A stretch of 64,000 nt of DNA from Xenopus tropicalis. Taxonomy: Eukaryota > Chordata > Amphibia > Anura > Pipidae. The notes beneath the pieces were generated by a model, which was not told the origin of the DNA, made no database searches, and worked only from the letters and a program-made list of their open reading frames with translations. The translations under genes and the position numbers were made by a program. The stretch lies in assembly GCF_000004195.4 (NCBI RefSeq), contig NC_030678.2:75885404-75949403 (forward strand), written 5' to 3'. Numbering within the stretch: position 1 is the stretch's first letter; each line of letters opens with the position of its first letter. Positions 50,573-60,469 of the stretch are shown piece after piece.

Positions 50573-51856
50573 TAGTGGGTCCTGAATATGTGTTCTGCAG
50601 TCTCGAGCCTTGGGGGGGAGTGTCTCGTATAGTTTGTGGGACGAAAGGACCATTTAGGTTGTGCACTGCCTGGGCGTGTCTTCTTATCTTGTGGGAGAAA
50701 ATTACTTTTTCCTCCTGTGATCTTATTGATGATTAGTGAGTCTAACTCGGGTCCAAATAGTGAAGCCCCCGTAAACGGAAGGGCTACCAGTTTTTTCTTA
50801 GAGGCCGGATCTGCGTTCCAAGTTTTCATCCAGAGGGCCCGTCTGGCTCCGATTGCCATGGCCGATCTCTTGGCTAGCAGCTGTAGAGTGTCCATGGAGG
50901 AATCACAGAGAAAATGCACTGCGTTGAGGATTTTGGATAACTGGCCATGCATGTCGAAGGTATCATCTGTAACCGCAGTGATGGCTTCCTCAAGCCACAA
51001 AACCGATGTTCGTGATACACAAGCTGTGGCTACTGTAGGTTTAAAGTTTGTGTTAACCGAGGAAAAGAGATTCTTGAGTAAGCCCTCAGCTTTTCTGTCC
51101 ATGGGGTCTCTAAAGGACGTTCCGTCTTCCAGGGGAATGGTGTAATCTAGCTACTGGAGCATCCACCTTTGGGATACTGTCCCACAAGTCCTTGTGTGAT
51201 TGGTCAGTGGGATACAGGGTGTCAAGCCTCTTATCCTTAGAAAGTCTCCGATCTGGAGTTTTTCACTCTTTCTTAATGAGCTCTTGTACCGTGTCATGTA
51301 CAGGGAAGTGTTTTTGGTGTTTTGGAGTGGAGCCAAAGAGCTTGTCTAAGGTCCTTTGTTCTTTAACTTCTTCTTGTATGCCTAGCGTCTGGAACATGTC
51401 TGTTAGTAAAACGTTAACGGCTTCTGATCTATGCGATGATTCAGCTGAGTGTGTTATTGGGTCTGTGCAGTCAGAATCGCTGAATGCTGGGTTTTCCTCA
51501 TCCGAGGTATAGCCCTCTGTTTCTGGTTGTGTAGGCTCGGTCACGATAGTGGTGGCTGGGCCCCGTGTGCCTGACTTGTCTGATGAGGTAACTTGGTGCG
51601 GGAGCTGCATTGTGGAAATTTTCTCTAGGGAAGAGGAAATGCCTAGTAACGTGGTTTGAAAAGGTCTAAACCAATCAGGGATCTCAACTGGATTTTCTGT
51701 ATGCTGTGGAGAGAGTCTGCTCTTTTTGCTCTCTTGATTCTTCTCCTTGGGCCTAGTGCGCTTGTTTTGCCACTTGCCCGTTCCCTGAGCTGGGTCTGTG
51801 GGCCTTGGTGGGTCTGCTATGTCTGGTCTAGGAGAGTTGCCTAGCTCAGAAGCCAT
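50572..51856 (-). pseudogene. DIRS gag-like ORF1, broken
   Basis: The frame opens at 51856 with MASELGNSPRPDIADPP and runs to 51263 with a Pro/Ser/Lys-rich, disordered N-terminal part. After a disruption between about 51263 and 51102 it continues in a second open stretch (51102-50572) that carries the conserved DIRS gag features: RRALWMKTWNADPASKKKL, LPFTGASLFGPELD and GGKSNFLPQ. The intervening bases still resemble KDKRLDTLYPTDQS in another frame, so a small indel rather than a large loss separates the halves. The product would be the nucleocapsid-like protein of the element. Confidence 0.82.
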
Positions 51857-52339
51857 GTTAGGCTAAGTGAAGTGCAGTAATACCCAGGTAGGAAAAGCAG
51901 AAAAAAAAAACCAGAGTGGGGAAGAAAGGGCTGGGCCTGCCGTACCTGTGGCGTCTGAGAAAATTGCCTTAAATCGCCTTTGCAGTACTCTCCCGCACAT
52001 TTAGGAGCCCCCCCCGGGAGTTCCCGTACGTGCCTGCTCCCTCCGTGAGACAAAAAGCTGCCAGGGGAAGTGCGCGATCCGCTGGTGACCGGGACTTCCG
52101 GTTGGCGCGTCTGTGTGCGTAAAGAAAATGGCGCCGCATTTGAAAACTGCACAGACTGACTGTGGGGGGAAAGGCTGGCCGTTGTGTACAAGCGCAGATC
52201 ACCAGTTAACCCGCCAATGGACCCTTTGGTAGCGACATGGCTTGCCTTTTTTGCTGCTGGGATTGGGAGGCCTAGGCAGCGCTACCGCATACCTCTAAGG
52301 CCGGGTCCCCAGGTAGGAGGGCCGGGAGCAGCGCTGAAG

Positions 52340-54025
52340 CATGCCCTTTTCGGTTCCCCCTTTTTTGAGCCTGGCAGCGCTGAAGCATGCCGTATGAGCT
52401 CATTTGTGTGTCTCCTTAGGCAGCGTAGTAGCTTGCCTAGTGGGAGTCCTCAGGAGCAGGAAGAAAAAAATAATAAAAGTGATAGAATAAAGTTATAAAA
52501 GTAATAAAGGTAATAAAAGTGATAACCTGATCAAAAATAAATAAATAAAATAAAGTGAAGTGAAGGGAGCAGAGCTCCCAGGCTTCCTGCCTCCTGGGAG
52601 CAGGATAGCAAAAAACTACTGGAGGTGGGGTTAATGCAGGGATGAGGGAGGGGAAACAGGGGGACAGGACCTAGCCTTTTTTTCTTTTGCTATCCTGCCT
52701 CCTAAAGGGAAGAGCGCATTAACCCACTGGTGCCTGTGCTGCCTAGGGACGACAGAGAAATTAAAATTATTTGAAGTATATTTGCATCAAACTCTTACAT
52801 ACACATACAGTATTTTAGTACCCAATTTGCCTCTGTTGTGTAATCAGGATTATTGGCATTGTCTGATGTTGGGAGATGTTATTGTCAGTTTATATTATTT
52901 TTAACATCCTATACTAATGAAAAACATTTTACAGCACATGAATGCACTATGAATACTGACATCATACCCCACCTGAAATAAGGTAATGGGAAAAGTGGGG
53001 TATTTGAGTTTCCCTTTAAAAGACACCAATGACAAGTTACAGCTTTGGTTGACACACAAGGACTTTCCCCAAAACACAGAATTATCTCACCATGCTGCTC
53101 AAAATGTTCCACCACTGAGAGCACACTTACACTGTTAGCATCATCTTAAAGTGGAAAGAGCACAGGCCATCGCAGTTCTTTGCTGCAAATGACTATTTTT
53201 TAACAAGACATGTTTTAGGCCACAAGAGACCCTTTCTCAAATACATTTACATACAGTCATGTTAACACGTAACAGTCAGTGATGGGGGAAAAGAATGTAC
53301 AAGCCATACTTCCATTTGCTAAATTGACCCTTAGCTTAACAATAGTTTGGGGAGGAGATTAGAGCATTAAATGAATAGTTCAGTGTAAAAATGAAACTGG
53401 GTAAATAGATAGACTGCACAAAAAAATGTTTGTAATATAGTTAGACAAAAATGTAATCTATAAAGGCTGAAGCGGGCAGATGTCTAGCATAATGGCCAGA
53501 ACACTACTTCCTGCTTTCAGCTCCCTAAGCTGTTATCAGTCAGCAACCAATCAGTGACTTGAGGGGGGGCCATATGGAACATAACTGTTCAGTTAGTTTG
53601 CATTTGAATCCAATCTACTTGCTCACAAACTAACTGAACAGTTATATCCCAGGTGCCCCCTAAAGTCACTGCCTAACAAAGATGTTACTGACTAACTAAG
53701 AAGTAGAGCTGAAAGCAGGAAGTTGAGTTCTTGCTATTATGTTAGACATCTGCTCACTCCAGCCTTTGAACATTACGATTTTGCCTAACTGTATTGCAAA
53801 TATTTTTTGTTTTGCGCAGTCTGTTTTACCCAGTTTCATTTTTACACTAAAATGTTCCTTTAAGTTGTTTAAACTTGTTTTAAACTTTAAATTGAACATG
53901 CATCAATTTTGTTAAGAGCGCACTCCAATCCAGTTTTCTGGTGCTCTGAAAGGAACACAACATTGATTCACACACTTTGAAAGAAAAAAACAGCAGCACT
54001 ACAGGTATGGGATCAGTTATCTGAT
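52340..54025. repeat. Tandem duplication, unit 1
   Basis: Positions 52340-54023 are repeated at 54026-55709 in the same orientation, offset 1,686 bp, with two extra bases (AT) at the junction. I noticed only two differences by reading: CACCATGCTG against CACCACGCTG (53095 / 54781) and CTAACAAAG against CTAACTAAG (about 53676 / 55362). The unit contains the terminal 411 bp of the DIRS element, flanking intron and a T2 MITE. The left breakpoint lies inside a 17-base repeat (CAGCGCTGAAGCATGCC, at about 52329 and 52374). Confidence 0.95.
53367..53863. mobile_element. T2/Kolobok-type fold-back MITE (unit 1)
   Basis: TTAA bounds both sides. The terminal arms share GTGTAAAAATGAAACTGGGT in inverted orientation. 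Self-complementarity continues to the centre, where ATAACTGTTCAGTTAGTTTG pairs with its complement near 53630. It lies within the tandem duplication. Confidence 0.87.
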
Positions 54026-55709
54026 CATGCCCTTTTCGGTTCCCCCTTTTTTGAGCCTGGCAGCGCTGAAGCATGCCGTATGAGCTCATTTGTGTGTCTC
54101 CTTAGGCAGCGTAGTAGCTTGCCTAGTGGGAGTCCTCAGGAGCAGGAAGAAAAAAATAATAAAAGTGATAGAATAAAGTTATAAAAGTAATAAAGGTAAT
54201 AAAAGTGATAACCTGATCAAAAATAAATAAATAAAATAAAGTGAAGTGAAGGGAGCAGAGCTCCCAGGCTTCCTGCCTCCTGGGAGCAGGATAGCAAAAA
54301 ACTACTGGAGGTGGGGTTAATGCAGGGATGAGGGAGGGGAAACAGGGGGACAGGACCTAGCCTTTTTTTCTTTTGCTATCCTGCCTCCTAAAGGGAAGAG
54401 CGCATTAACCCACTGGTGCCTGTGCTGCCTAGGGACGACAGAGAAATTAAAATTATTTGAAGTATATTTGCATCAAACTCTTACATACACATACAGTATT
54501 TTAGTACCCAATTTGCCTCTGTTGTGTAATCAGGATTATTGGCATTGTCTGATGTTGGGAGATGTTATTGTCAGTTTATATTATTTTTAACATCCTATAC
54601 TAATGAAAAACATTTTACAGCACATGAATGCACTATGAATACTGACATCATACCCCACCTGAAATAAGGTAATGGGAAAAGTGGGGTATTTGAGTTTCCC
54701 TTTAAAAGACACCAATGACAAGTTACAGCTTTGGTTGACACACAAGGACTTTCCCCAAAACACAGAATTATCTCACCACGCTGCTCAAAATGTTCCACCA
54801 CTGAGAGCACACTTACACTGTTAGCATCATCTTAAAGTGGAAAGAGCACAGGCCATCGCAGTTCTTTGCTGCAAATGACTATTTTTTAACAAGACATGTT
54901 TTAGGCCACAAGAGACCCTTTCTCAAATACATTTACATACAGTCATGTTAACACGTAACAGTCAGTGATGGGGGAAAAGAATGTACAAGCCATACTTCCA
55001 TTTGCTAAATTGACCCTTAGCTTAACAATAGTTTGGGGAGGAGATTAGAGCATTAAATGAATAGTTCAGTGTAAAAATGAAACTGGGTAAATAGATAGAC
55101 TGCACAAAAAAATGTTTGTAATATAGTTAGACAAAAATGTAATCTATAAAGGCTGAAGCGGGCAGATGTCTAGCATAATGGCCAGAACACTACTTCCTGC
55201 TTTCAGCTCCCTAAGCTGTTATCAGTCAGCAACCAATCAGTGACTTGAGGGGGGGCCATATGGAACATAACTGTTCAGTTAGTTTGCATTTGAATCCAAT
55301 CTACTTGCTCACAAACTAACTGAACAGTTATATCCCAGGTGCCCCCTAAAGTCACTGCCTAACTAAGATGTTACTGACTAACTAAGAAGTAGAGCTGAAA
55401 GCAGGAAGTTGAGTTCTTGCTATTATGTTAGACATCTGCTCACTCCAGCCTTTGAACATTACGATTTTGCCTAACTGTATTGCAAATATTTTTTGTTTTG
55501 CGCAGTCTGTTTTACCCAGTTTCATTTTTACACTAAAATGTTCCTTTAAGTTGTTTAAACTTGTTTTAAACTTTAAATTGAACATGCATCAATTTTGTTA
55601 AGAGCGCACTCCAATCCAGTTTTCTGGTGCTCTGAAAGGAACACAACATTGATTCACACACTTTGAAAGAAAAAAACAGCAGCACTACAGGTATGGGATC
55701 AGTTATCTG
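54026..55709. repeat. Tandem duplication, unit 2
   Basis: The second copy of 52340-54023. It starts abruptly at CATGCCCTTTTCGG, within the DIRS 5' region, so 54026-54436 is an orphan DIRS terminus. Its right side runs into TATCTGGAAACTTTTTACCC, the natural continuation of an ACAGGTATGG-type repeat that is cut off in unit 1. Confidence 0.95.
55053..55549. mobile_element. T2/Kolobok-type fold-back MITE (unit 2 copy)
   Basis: This is the segmental copy of the MITE at 53367-53863, made by the tandem duplication rather than by an independent insertion. Confidence 0.87.
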
Positions 55710-55910
55710 GAAACTTTTTACCCAGAAAGCTCAGAACTACGGGAAGGCCATCTCCCATAGAGTCCATTTTAACCAATAAGTCTAATTTTTAAATGAGATT
55801 TTTGTTTCCTCTGCAATAATAAAATGGTACCTTGTACTTGATGTTAACTAAGCTGCATGAATCCATTCAGATATGGTTTTCGCTGTTTGTGAAAAATAAA
55901 ACCTTCTGCA
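55686..55910. repeat. ACAGGTATGG-type repeat, truncated
   Basis: It begins TACAGGTATGGGATCAGTTA and has ACTACGGGAAGGCCATCTCC, CATAGAGTCC and TAAGCTGCATGAATCC, all shared with the copy at 22033. The inverted right terminus is missing. The first 23-odd bases are also present at the end of unit 1. Confidence 0.7.
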
Positions 55911-55985
55911 ACAGGATCACTAAGTCAATTGGCTATTGTAAAGCAGATTTTATTTTTTATTCTTGAAAAAATATCAATGTCATAC

Positions 55986-56141
55986 CTTTGAGGGGTCCAT
56001 AATAACAGTAGGTACAAAGTTAAGAAAGATGTGATTGCAGTCAGTGCGTACATTAGTGTTATTAAAAGCCACCTCCAGCTCATCCATTGCTTCAAGAAGC
56101 AATCTCTCCCCTTCATTCTGCAGGTACTCAAATGAGGCTTC
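55986..56141 (-). CDS. ACACA: ACACA exon e (central domain)
   Basis: This exon has 52 codons, from [20 protein letters not shown] to [12 protein letters not shown]. The acceptor is ACAG before GAAGCC and the donor is GTATGA. It is phase 0. It lies only 282 bp downstream of exon d, the shortest intron in the window, and about 280 bp from the end of the 1.7 kb tandem duplication. Confidence 0.97.
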
Positions 56142-56423
56142 CTGTAAAACATCATAGAATCTAGTTATATTCTGTTTCAGATTTTCATTTTGAGGGTACC
56201 ATGTTCTTCAGTATACACTGCATTTATGCCTTTCATGCCTTCTTATAACAAGGTCACCACTATTGAAAAATATTTAAGGTCCTGGCAAAATCTTCCCAAA
56301 CTTTACAACTGTCATTTGTACTTAATGACTAAATTCTAAGGACTATGGCTATTTGTTCATCAATAAGCAAGTGTTGATGTAACACATAAGACTTGTAGAG
56401 ATGAAAAAAAAAAATATTTATAC

Positions 56424-56639
56424 CTTTGTAACCAAGTCAGAGTGCCTGATGATAGCCCGGACAAAGAAACGGTAATCAGTTACTTCAGTGCCTACTTCAA
56501 CCTTTGCGGCTCCCAGATACAAATGCATTTTGTGATTTGCACATGGTATTGCTGTCAGATCGAAATTCCGCATTCGATTCAGCTCCAGTTGAAAGGCAAG
56601 AGCAGGTTCCAAATGCCTGTAGATTCTGTCTTCTTCAAA
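56424..56639 (-). CDS. ACACA: ACACA exon d (central domain)
   Basis: This exon has 72 codons, beginning [20 protein letters not shown] and ending [12 protein letters not shown]. The [17 protein letters not shown] segment is the ACACA form; ACACB differs there. The acceptor is CTAAG before TTTGAA, after a T-rich run, and the donor is GTATAA. The upstream intron carries a local tandem duplication that starts a few bases from this acceptor (see the repeat at 56645-57030). Confidence 0.97.
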
Positions 56640-56644
56640 CTTAG

Positions 56645-57030
56645 AAAAAAAACATATGACATGAAAAAAGCTGCAACCAATCCAAAACCTGTTTTCATGT
56701 TTCATAATTAAGACAATAAGCCTTACTATATAACTATATAACATAAAAAAAAATACAAAATGGAATAAAGAATTCACTTTCTTTATTAACAAAGGTTAAA
56801 ACTGAAGATACTAGCTCTATAAAAAAAAAAATATGAGACAATGACATGAAAAAAGCTGAAACCAATCAAAAACTTGTTTTCATGTTTCATAATGCAGACA
56901 ATAAGACAGACATTGAAAATAATCTCCTTACTATCTAACTATATAACATAAAAAATACAAAATGGAAGAAAGAATTCACTTTCTTTATTAACAAAGATTA
57001 AAACTGAAGATACCAGCTCTATATAACTTT
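56645..57030. repeat. Local tandem duplication next to exon d acceptor
   Basis: Two copies of about 190 bp: 56649 onward (TGACATGAAAAAAGCTGCAA to GATACTAGCTCTATA) and 56840 onward (TGACATGAAAAAAGCTGAAA to GATACCAGCTCTATA). They differ at several positions and by small indels, including an extra stretch (AGACATTGAAAATAATCTCC) in the second, so the duplication is older than the 1.7 kb one. The remaining part of this intron (to 57533) is AT-rich without features. Confidence 0.85.
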
Positions 57031-57533
57031 TGGAAAAATGTTTAAAGCACTGTAATTGTAGATGCACCCATATTCTGGTCAATCCTCCATGATATCTGAC
57101 CAGCCAAATGTATAGATACAATACAAGTGCCTTACATGCCCATAGTCTCCTTTCATTATTTTGTTTGTTGAGGCGGCCATATTTAATAAGTATGGTCAAA
57201 ACTAAATTTAACCAAACCATGGCAGGTATAGCCTGCTTCACTTCACTTCAACCTTAATTAAGGGTCCATTCTTTTGAGCCTAAATTTAGAAATGCCTTCT
57301 TTTAAAAATGATGGCTCTGTAATGATAGGAAATGTGATTACCTCTGTATCAAAGGGTCAAATGGCAAAGAGATTAGAGCACACCATTCTATATATAGTTA
57401 TGCTAAAAGCCTGTGATGTTTATTTTTTTCTTAGTTCTTAAATGGTTGTGAGCTTTGCTTCAATTCTAAAATCCATATCAACTAATTAGATACTTGCTTT
57501 CATTATTTTAATGGAATTTCACCTTCAACGTAC

Positions 57534-57575
57534 CTTATTTCTTGCACGGAAAGTAAAAAACTTGGGAAATTCTCT
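57534..57575 (-). CDS. ACACA: ACACA exon c (42 nt microexon)
   Basis: The 14 codons read REFPKFFTFRARNK, nearly identical to mammalian REFPKFFTFRARDK. The acceptor follows a strong polypyrimidine run (TTTTTTTTTTCAG) and the donor is GTACGT. It is phase 0 at both ends. This exon and the previous one are the two smallest in the window and adjoin each other in the transcript. Confidence 0.94.
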
Positions 57576-59124
57576 CTGAAAAAAAAAACATTGAAAAAAG
57601 ACAGCATAATTTCTTAAATGTTTCCTATCCACCATCAATTTGCAATCCTGAGTATAGGACCTTACTTGGTTGTGCTTACTTTATTGTTATTTTAGGTGTT
57701 TGTTTTTATTTTGATGCTGAAAAAGTAACACTTTCCCCTTTAAAATTATAATTTTGCATCAAAAAAAGCTTTTACACCATAATCATAATGCTGATTCATA
57801 CAAAATAAACGGCACAAGAAAACTCCAGTATGGATGAGCCCTTAACATTAAGAAGAGCTTTTCATATAATAGATGGATGACATTCTCCTTCAGGCTACAA
57901 GGAGTCATTACAGCAGATTCACGTTATATCTTTAATGAAGTTATTTTAAAGGAATAACACTGATGCTATGGGCAAATATCACAATTTGAAAACATCTAAT
58001 TGTGTTTCAACAATAACAAGAAAAAGAATGCAAATTGTGCTCCTGCTGCGATCAAATCAGCCAACCATCATCAAGAAGATCAAAACAATTTACTTAAATT
58101 AGCCAATCAAGGTATCCCGCATATCAGAGAATGTGGAAACCAGAGACAAAAATCATCATAGCTGATTATTATACTAATAATCATGTTAAAAACCTAATGA
58201 GATGAGAAAATTGGAAGTTAGCTGGAGCAGGGCTCCACCACCTATACATGCTGGGAACTAATTATGCAGACTGTAATTAAAACAAAAAGAAACCCAAAGT
58301 CCTTAGAAAAGTTTATTAGCAGGTCTGAATACATGGTAGTTTTATTTTCAAGACTGGTGATTTTCAATTATTGCATATGGGTGGATATCATGCTGATGTA
58401 AGATTTTTTTTAAAATAATTAATATGGGAGGAAACCATAGCAATATAATAGAATAGAGACAACTTTATTTCATAAGCATTCTATCAACTGAGGGTTGCTT
58501 TATATAACAGTAATAACTTAACTTTAAAATCCTGCTTGTTTTATGCAATGATGCACACAGAGGGCCCCTGACTTAGAGAACACATATTTTCATTGAATGA
58601 GAGATGAAAGAACATTAAGATGCACTATATGCATACAGATTTTTGGTTAATCTTATTCTGATCTGTTCAACTGTCTAGCATGTGGCTCCTCCGAACAAAC
58701 ATTTGGCACTTTTGGATTTACCATACCATATGTGATCAAAAAATGTGCCAACTGGTGGGAAAGTTTAGCAGAATGATCATGAGTGAGACAAACATCTGTG
58801 TGTCACACATGCAAAAGTTGAAAAGACTTAAAAACGATTCAGTTCAGCATTTTATTTAATTGACTATGAAATCACAAAGCTAAATGTTTCAGATGCAGTC
58901 CTTTAATCGGGAAATATACCTCCAAAATTTACAGACTTAAGGGGTTATTTGAAAACACAGCAAAAAATGTTACAAAAGTGGAAATTAATTTTACAAAGTA
59001 AACTATTTTTTGTATGATCGTAAAATATAATTGAGAGGAATAATTGCACAGAGAGCAAACTAACAGAATATATGTGAGGCTGAACGCCACTTAACACCAA
59101 CTAGTAGTTAGGCAGGTTATATAT

Positions 59125-59190
59125 AGGCATTATGGTTGAACTTGATGGACGTATGTCTTTTTTCAACCCAACTTACTATGTTACTATGTT
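59125..59190. repeat. TTCAACC-type short interspersed repeat
   Basis: The segment ATGGTTGAACTTGATGGACG then TTTTTTCAACCCAACTTACT ends in repeated TATGTTACTATGTTAC. It is related to the segment at 3095-3180. Confidence 0.55.
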
Positions 59191-59915
59191 ACCACAAAAA
59201 AGCTGAACAAATTTGCTGGGAGGCAGTGGATTCTCAAAATGAACTATAATTTGTTTTCTGAACAAGTATAGAGGGCCTTACAAACCTATAATCCTCAAAA
59301 ACCTGTCTAAGAGTTTTTAAAACCCTTTCGTTCTCGACCTGCATATTTATGTATTGTGTTGACTTGAAATGTTGTTCTCAACCCTCACACCCCCCAAAAA
59401 CAAACTGGAGACTAAACTGTTGTTAATCTCTCTCTGCTAATCCAACAGAATCAAAAAATCATTTCTTTTAAAAAGTAGATACTGAAACCTCTTTTAAAAG
59501 CATATATCAGAATGGACTGATTCTGCAGCTTTTCTGTTCTAAGAACAACCCATTATTGAAGCTGAGAATTCAGGAAATATTTAGGAAATATTCATATTTT
59601 GAAGGAGTAACCATTACGTTTAACCCATCCTACTGTAATTTGCAGTTTTTTTTTTTACGAATATGTAATTTTATCCTTGCTTTCTTATTGCTTTCACACG
59701 TACCAGAGTTACATGTTCTTGTTTTTTATACGATAAAAAGTAAAAGTGCAACACTATTACAAAAGGGAGGCAATTCTCAAAACAAGTTCAAGAAAAAGTC
59801 CTATAGACAAAATTATACAATATTCTGAATAAAAAAGAAGCTCATGAACAAAAATGGAAGATTTATTTTTTTGGCATTTGGAAACATTGTTGAATAAATC
59901 CTAAGGCTTAACCCT

Positions 59916-60372
59916 TTAAAGGGGATCTAAACAAAATCACAAGTTACTTACAGTACTTCATTTCTAATAACAGGCTTTTGGCTCAACTGGGACCCTATGG
60001 TTAACTGAATCCAGAAAGTGCATAGCCAGTTGCATATTTATTTTATTTATAGTATGTAAGCCTACATCACCGCGATGTTACCCATCAGCAATTAGGTTTG
60101 AATGGTCACCTACAAGTTAGAAAACAAAAGCAAAGGTCTGATTGGTTGCTATGGGCATTATCACCAGTGATGTTGGCTTACACACTGTAATAGATATGCC
60201 CCTAACTATCACTGACACCACAGGCTTCAAAGAGAGCTGTTGAGCCATGCCTGCCTAGCAATATAAAACGGTCTAAAGCTGCTAATTTCTCAGAAACCAC
60301 TTCAAATATAAAACAAATGTAAATAGCAAAAGTGCTTAGCAATTTATTGTTTGGAGTTTAGATACCCTTTAA
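59916..60372. mobile_element. T2/Kolobok-type MITE
   Basis: The left end TTAAAGGGGATCTAAAC and the right end, reverse-complemented, TTAAAGGGTATCTAAAC match, and TTAA bounds both sides. The interior is less symmetrical than that of the fold-back types. Confidence 0.83.
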
Positions 60373-60424
60373 GATCTGGATATCAGTTTTTAAATAAAGG
60401 TTGTATTTGATTAATGATACTTAC

Positions 60425-60469
60425 TTGAAATCGTTGATCTACCTCACAGTTGACCTGTTTCCTGAAATC
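60425..60469 (-). CDS. ACACA: ACACA exon b (45 nt microexon)
   Basis: The 15 codons read DFRKQVNCEVDQRFQ, against DFRKQVNYEVDRRFH in human as remembered. The acceptor is ATAAG before GATTTC and the donor is GTAAGT. Both ends are phase 0, so skipping this exon would keep the frame. Confidence 0.94.

Larger units (their letters stand above)
48705..52750 (-). mobile_element. DIRS-type tyrosine-recombinase retroelement, internally deleted
   Basis: About 4.05 kb lie between inverted termini: the left GTCCCGTCACGGCAGCACAG and the right (reverse complement) GTCCCTAGGCAGCACAG, with the inverted match continuing through GGCACCAGTGGGTTAATGC to AGGAGGCAGGATAG and again in CATCCCTGCATTAACCCC. On the minus strand it carries, in order, a DIRS-like gag, a short RT/RNase H remnant and a tyrosine recombinase. 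Inverted terminal repeats, this gene set and no obvious target duplication fit DIRS. Near the 3' end, CTGTGCTGCCTAGGGAC at 48886-48902 complements the terminus, as expected of an internal complementary region. It sits in the ACACA intron in the sense orientation. The exact ends are uncertain by several bases. Confidence 0.85.
48354..55985. other. ACACA intron of 7.6 kb between exons e and f
   Basis: Almost fully occupied: the DIRS element (48705-52750), two copies of a 1,686 bp tandem duplication (52340-55709) and a truncated ACAGGTATGG-type repeat (55686-55910). The 350 bp between exon f and the DIRS element are AT-rich without features. Confidence 0.85.
57576..60424. other. ACACA intron between exons b and c
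   Basis: Contains a T2 MITE at 59916-60372 and a short TTCAACC-type repeat at about 59125-59190. The block at about 58020-58290 is non-repetitive with TAAT-type motifs and is noted as a possible conserved element. Otherwise nothing is recognised. Confidence 0.7.

Noticed and set aside
50072..51145. Plus-strand open frames across the DIRS element
   Set aside because: They are antisense to the gag, RNase H and recombinase frames and have no independent similarity.
52909..55585. Two pairs of identical small ORFs as a duplicated gene
   Set aside because: They are simply copied by the 1,686 bp duplication; one overlaps the T2 MITE arm and neither has coding features.
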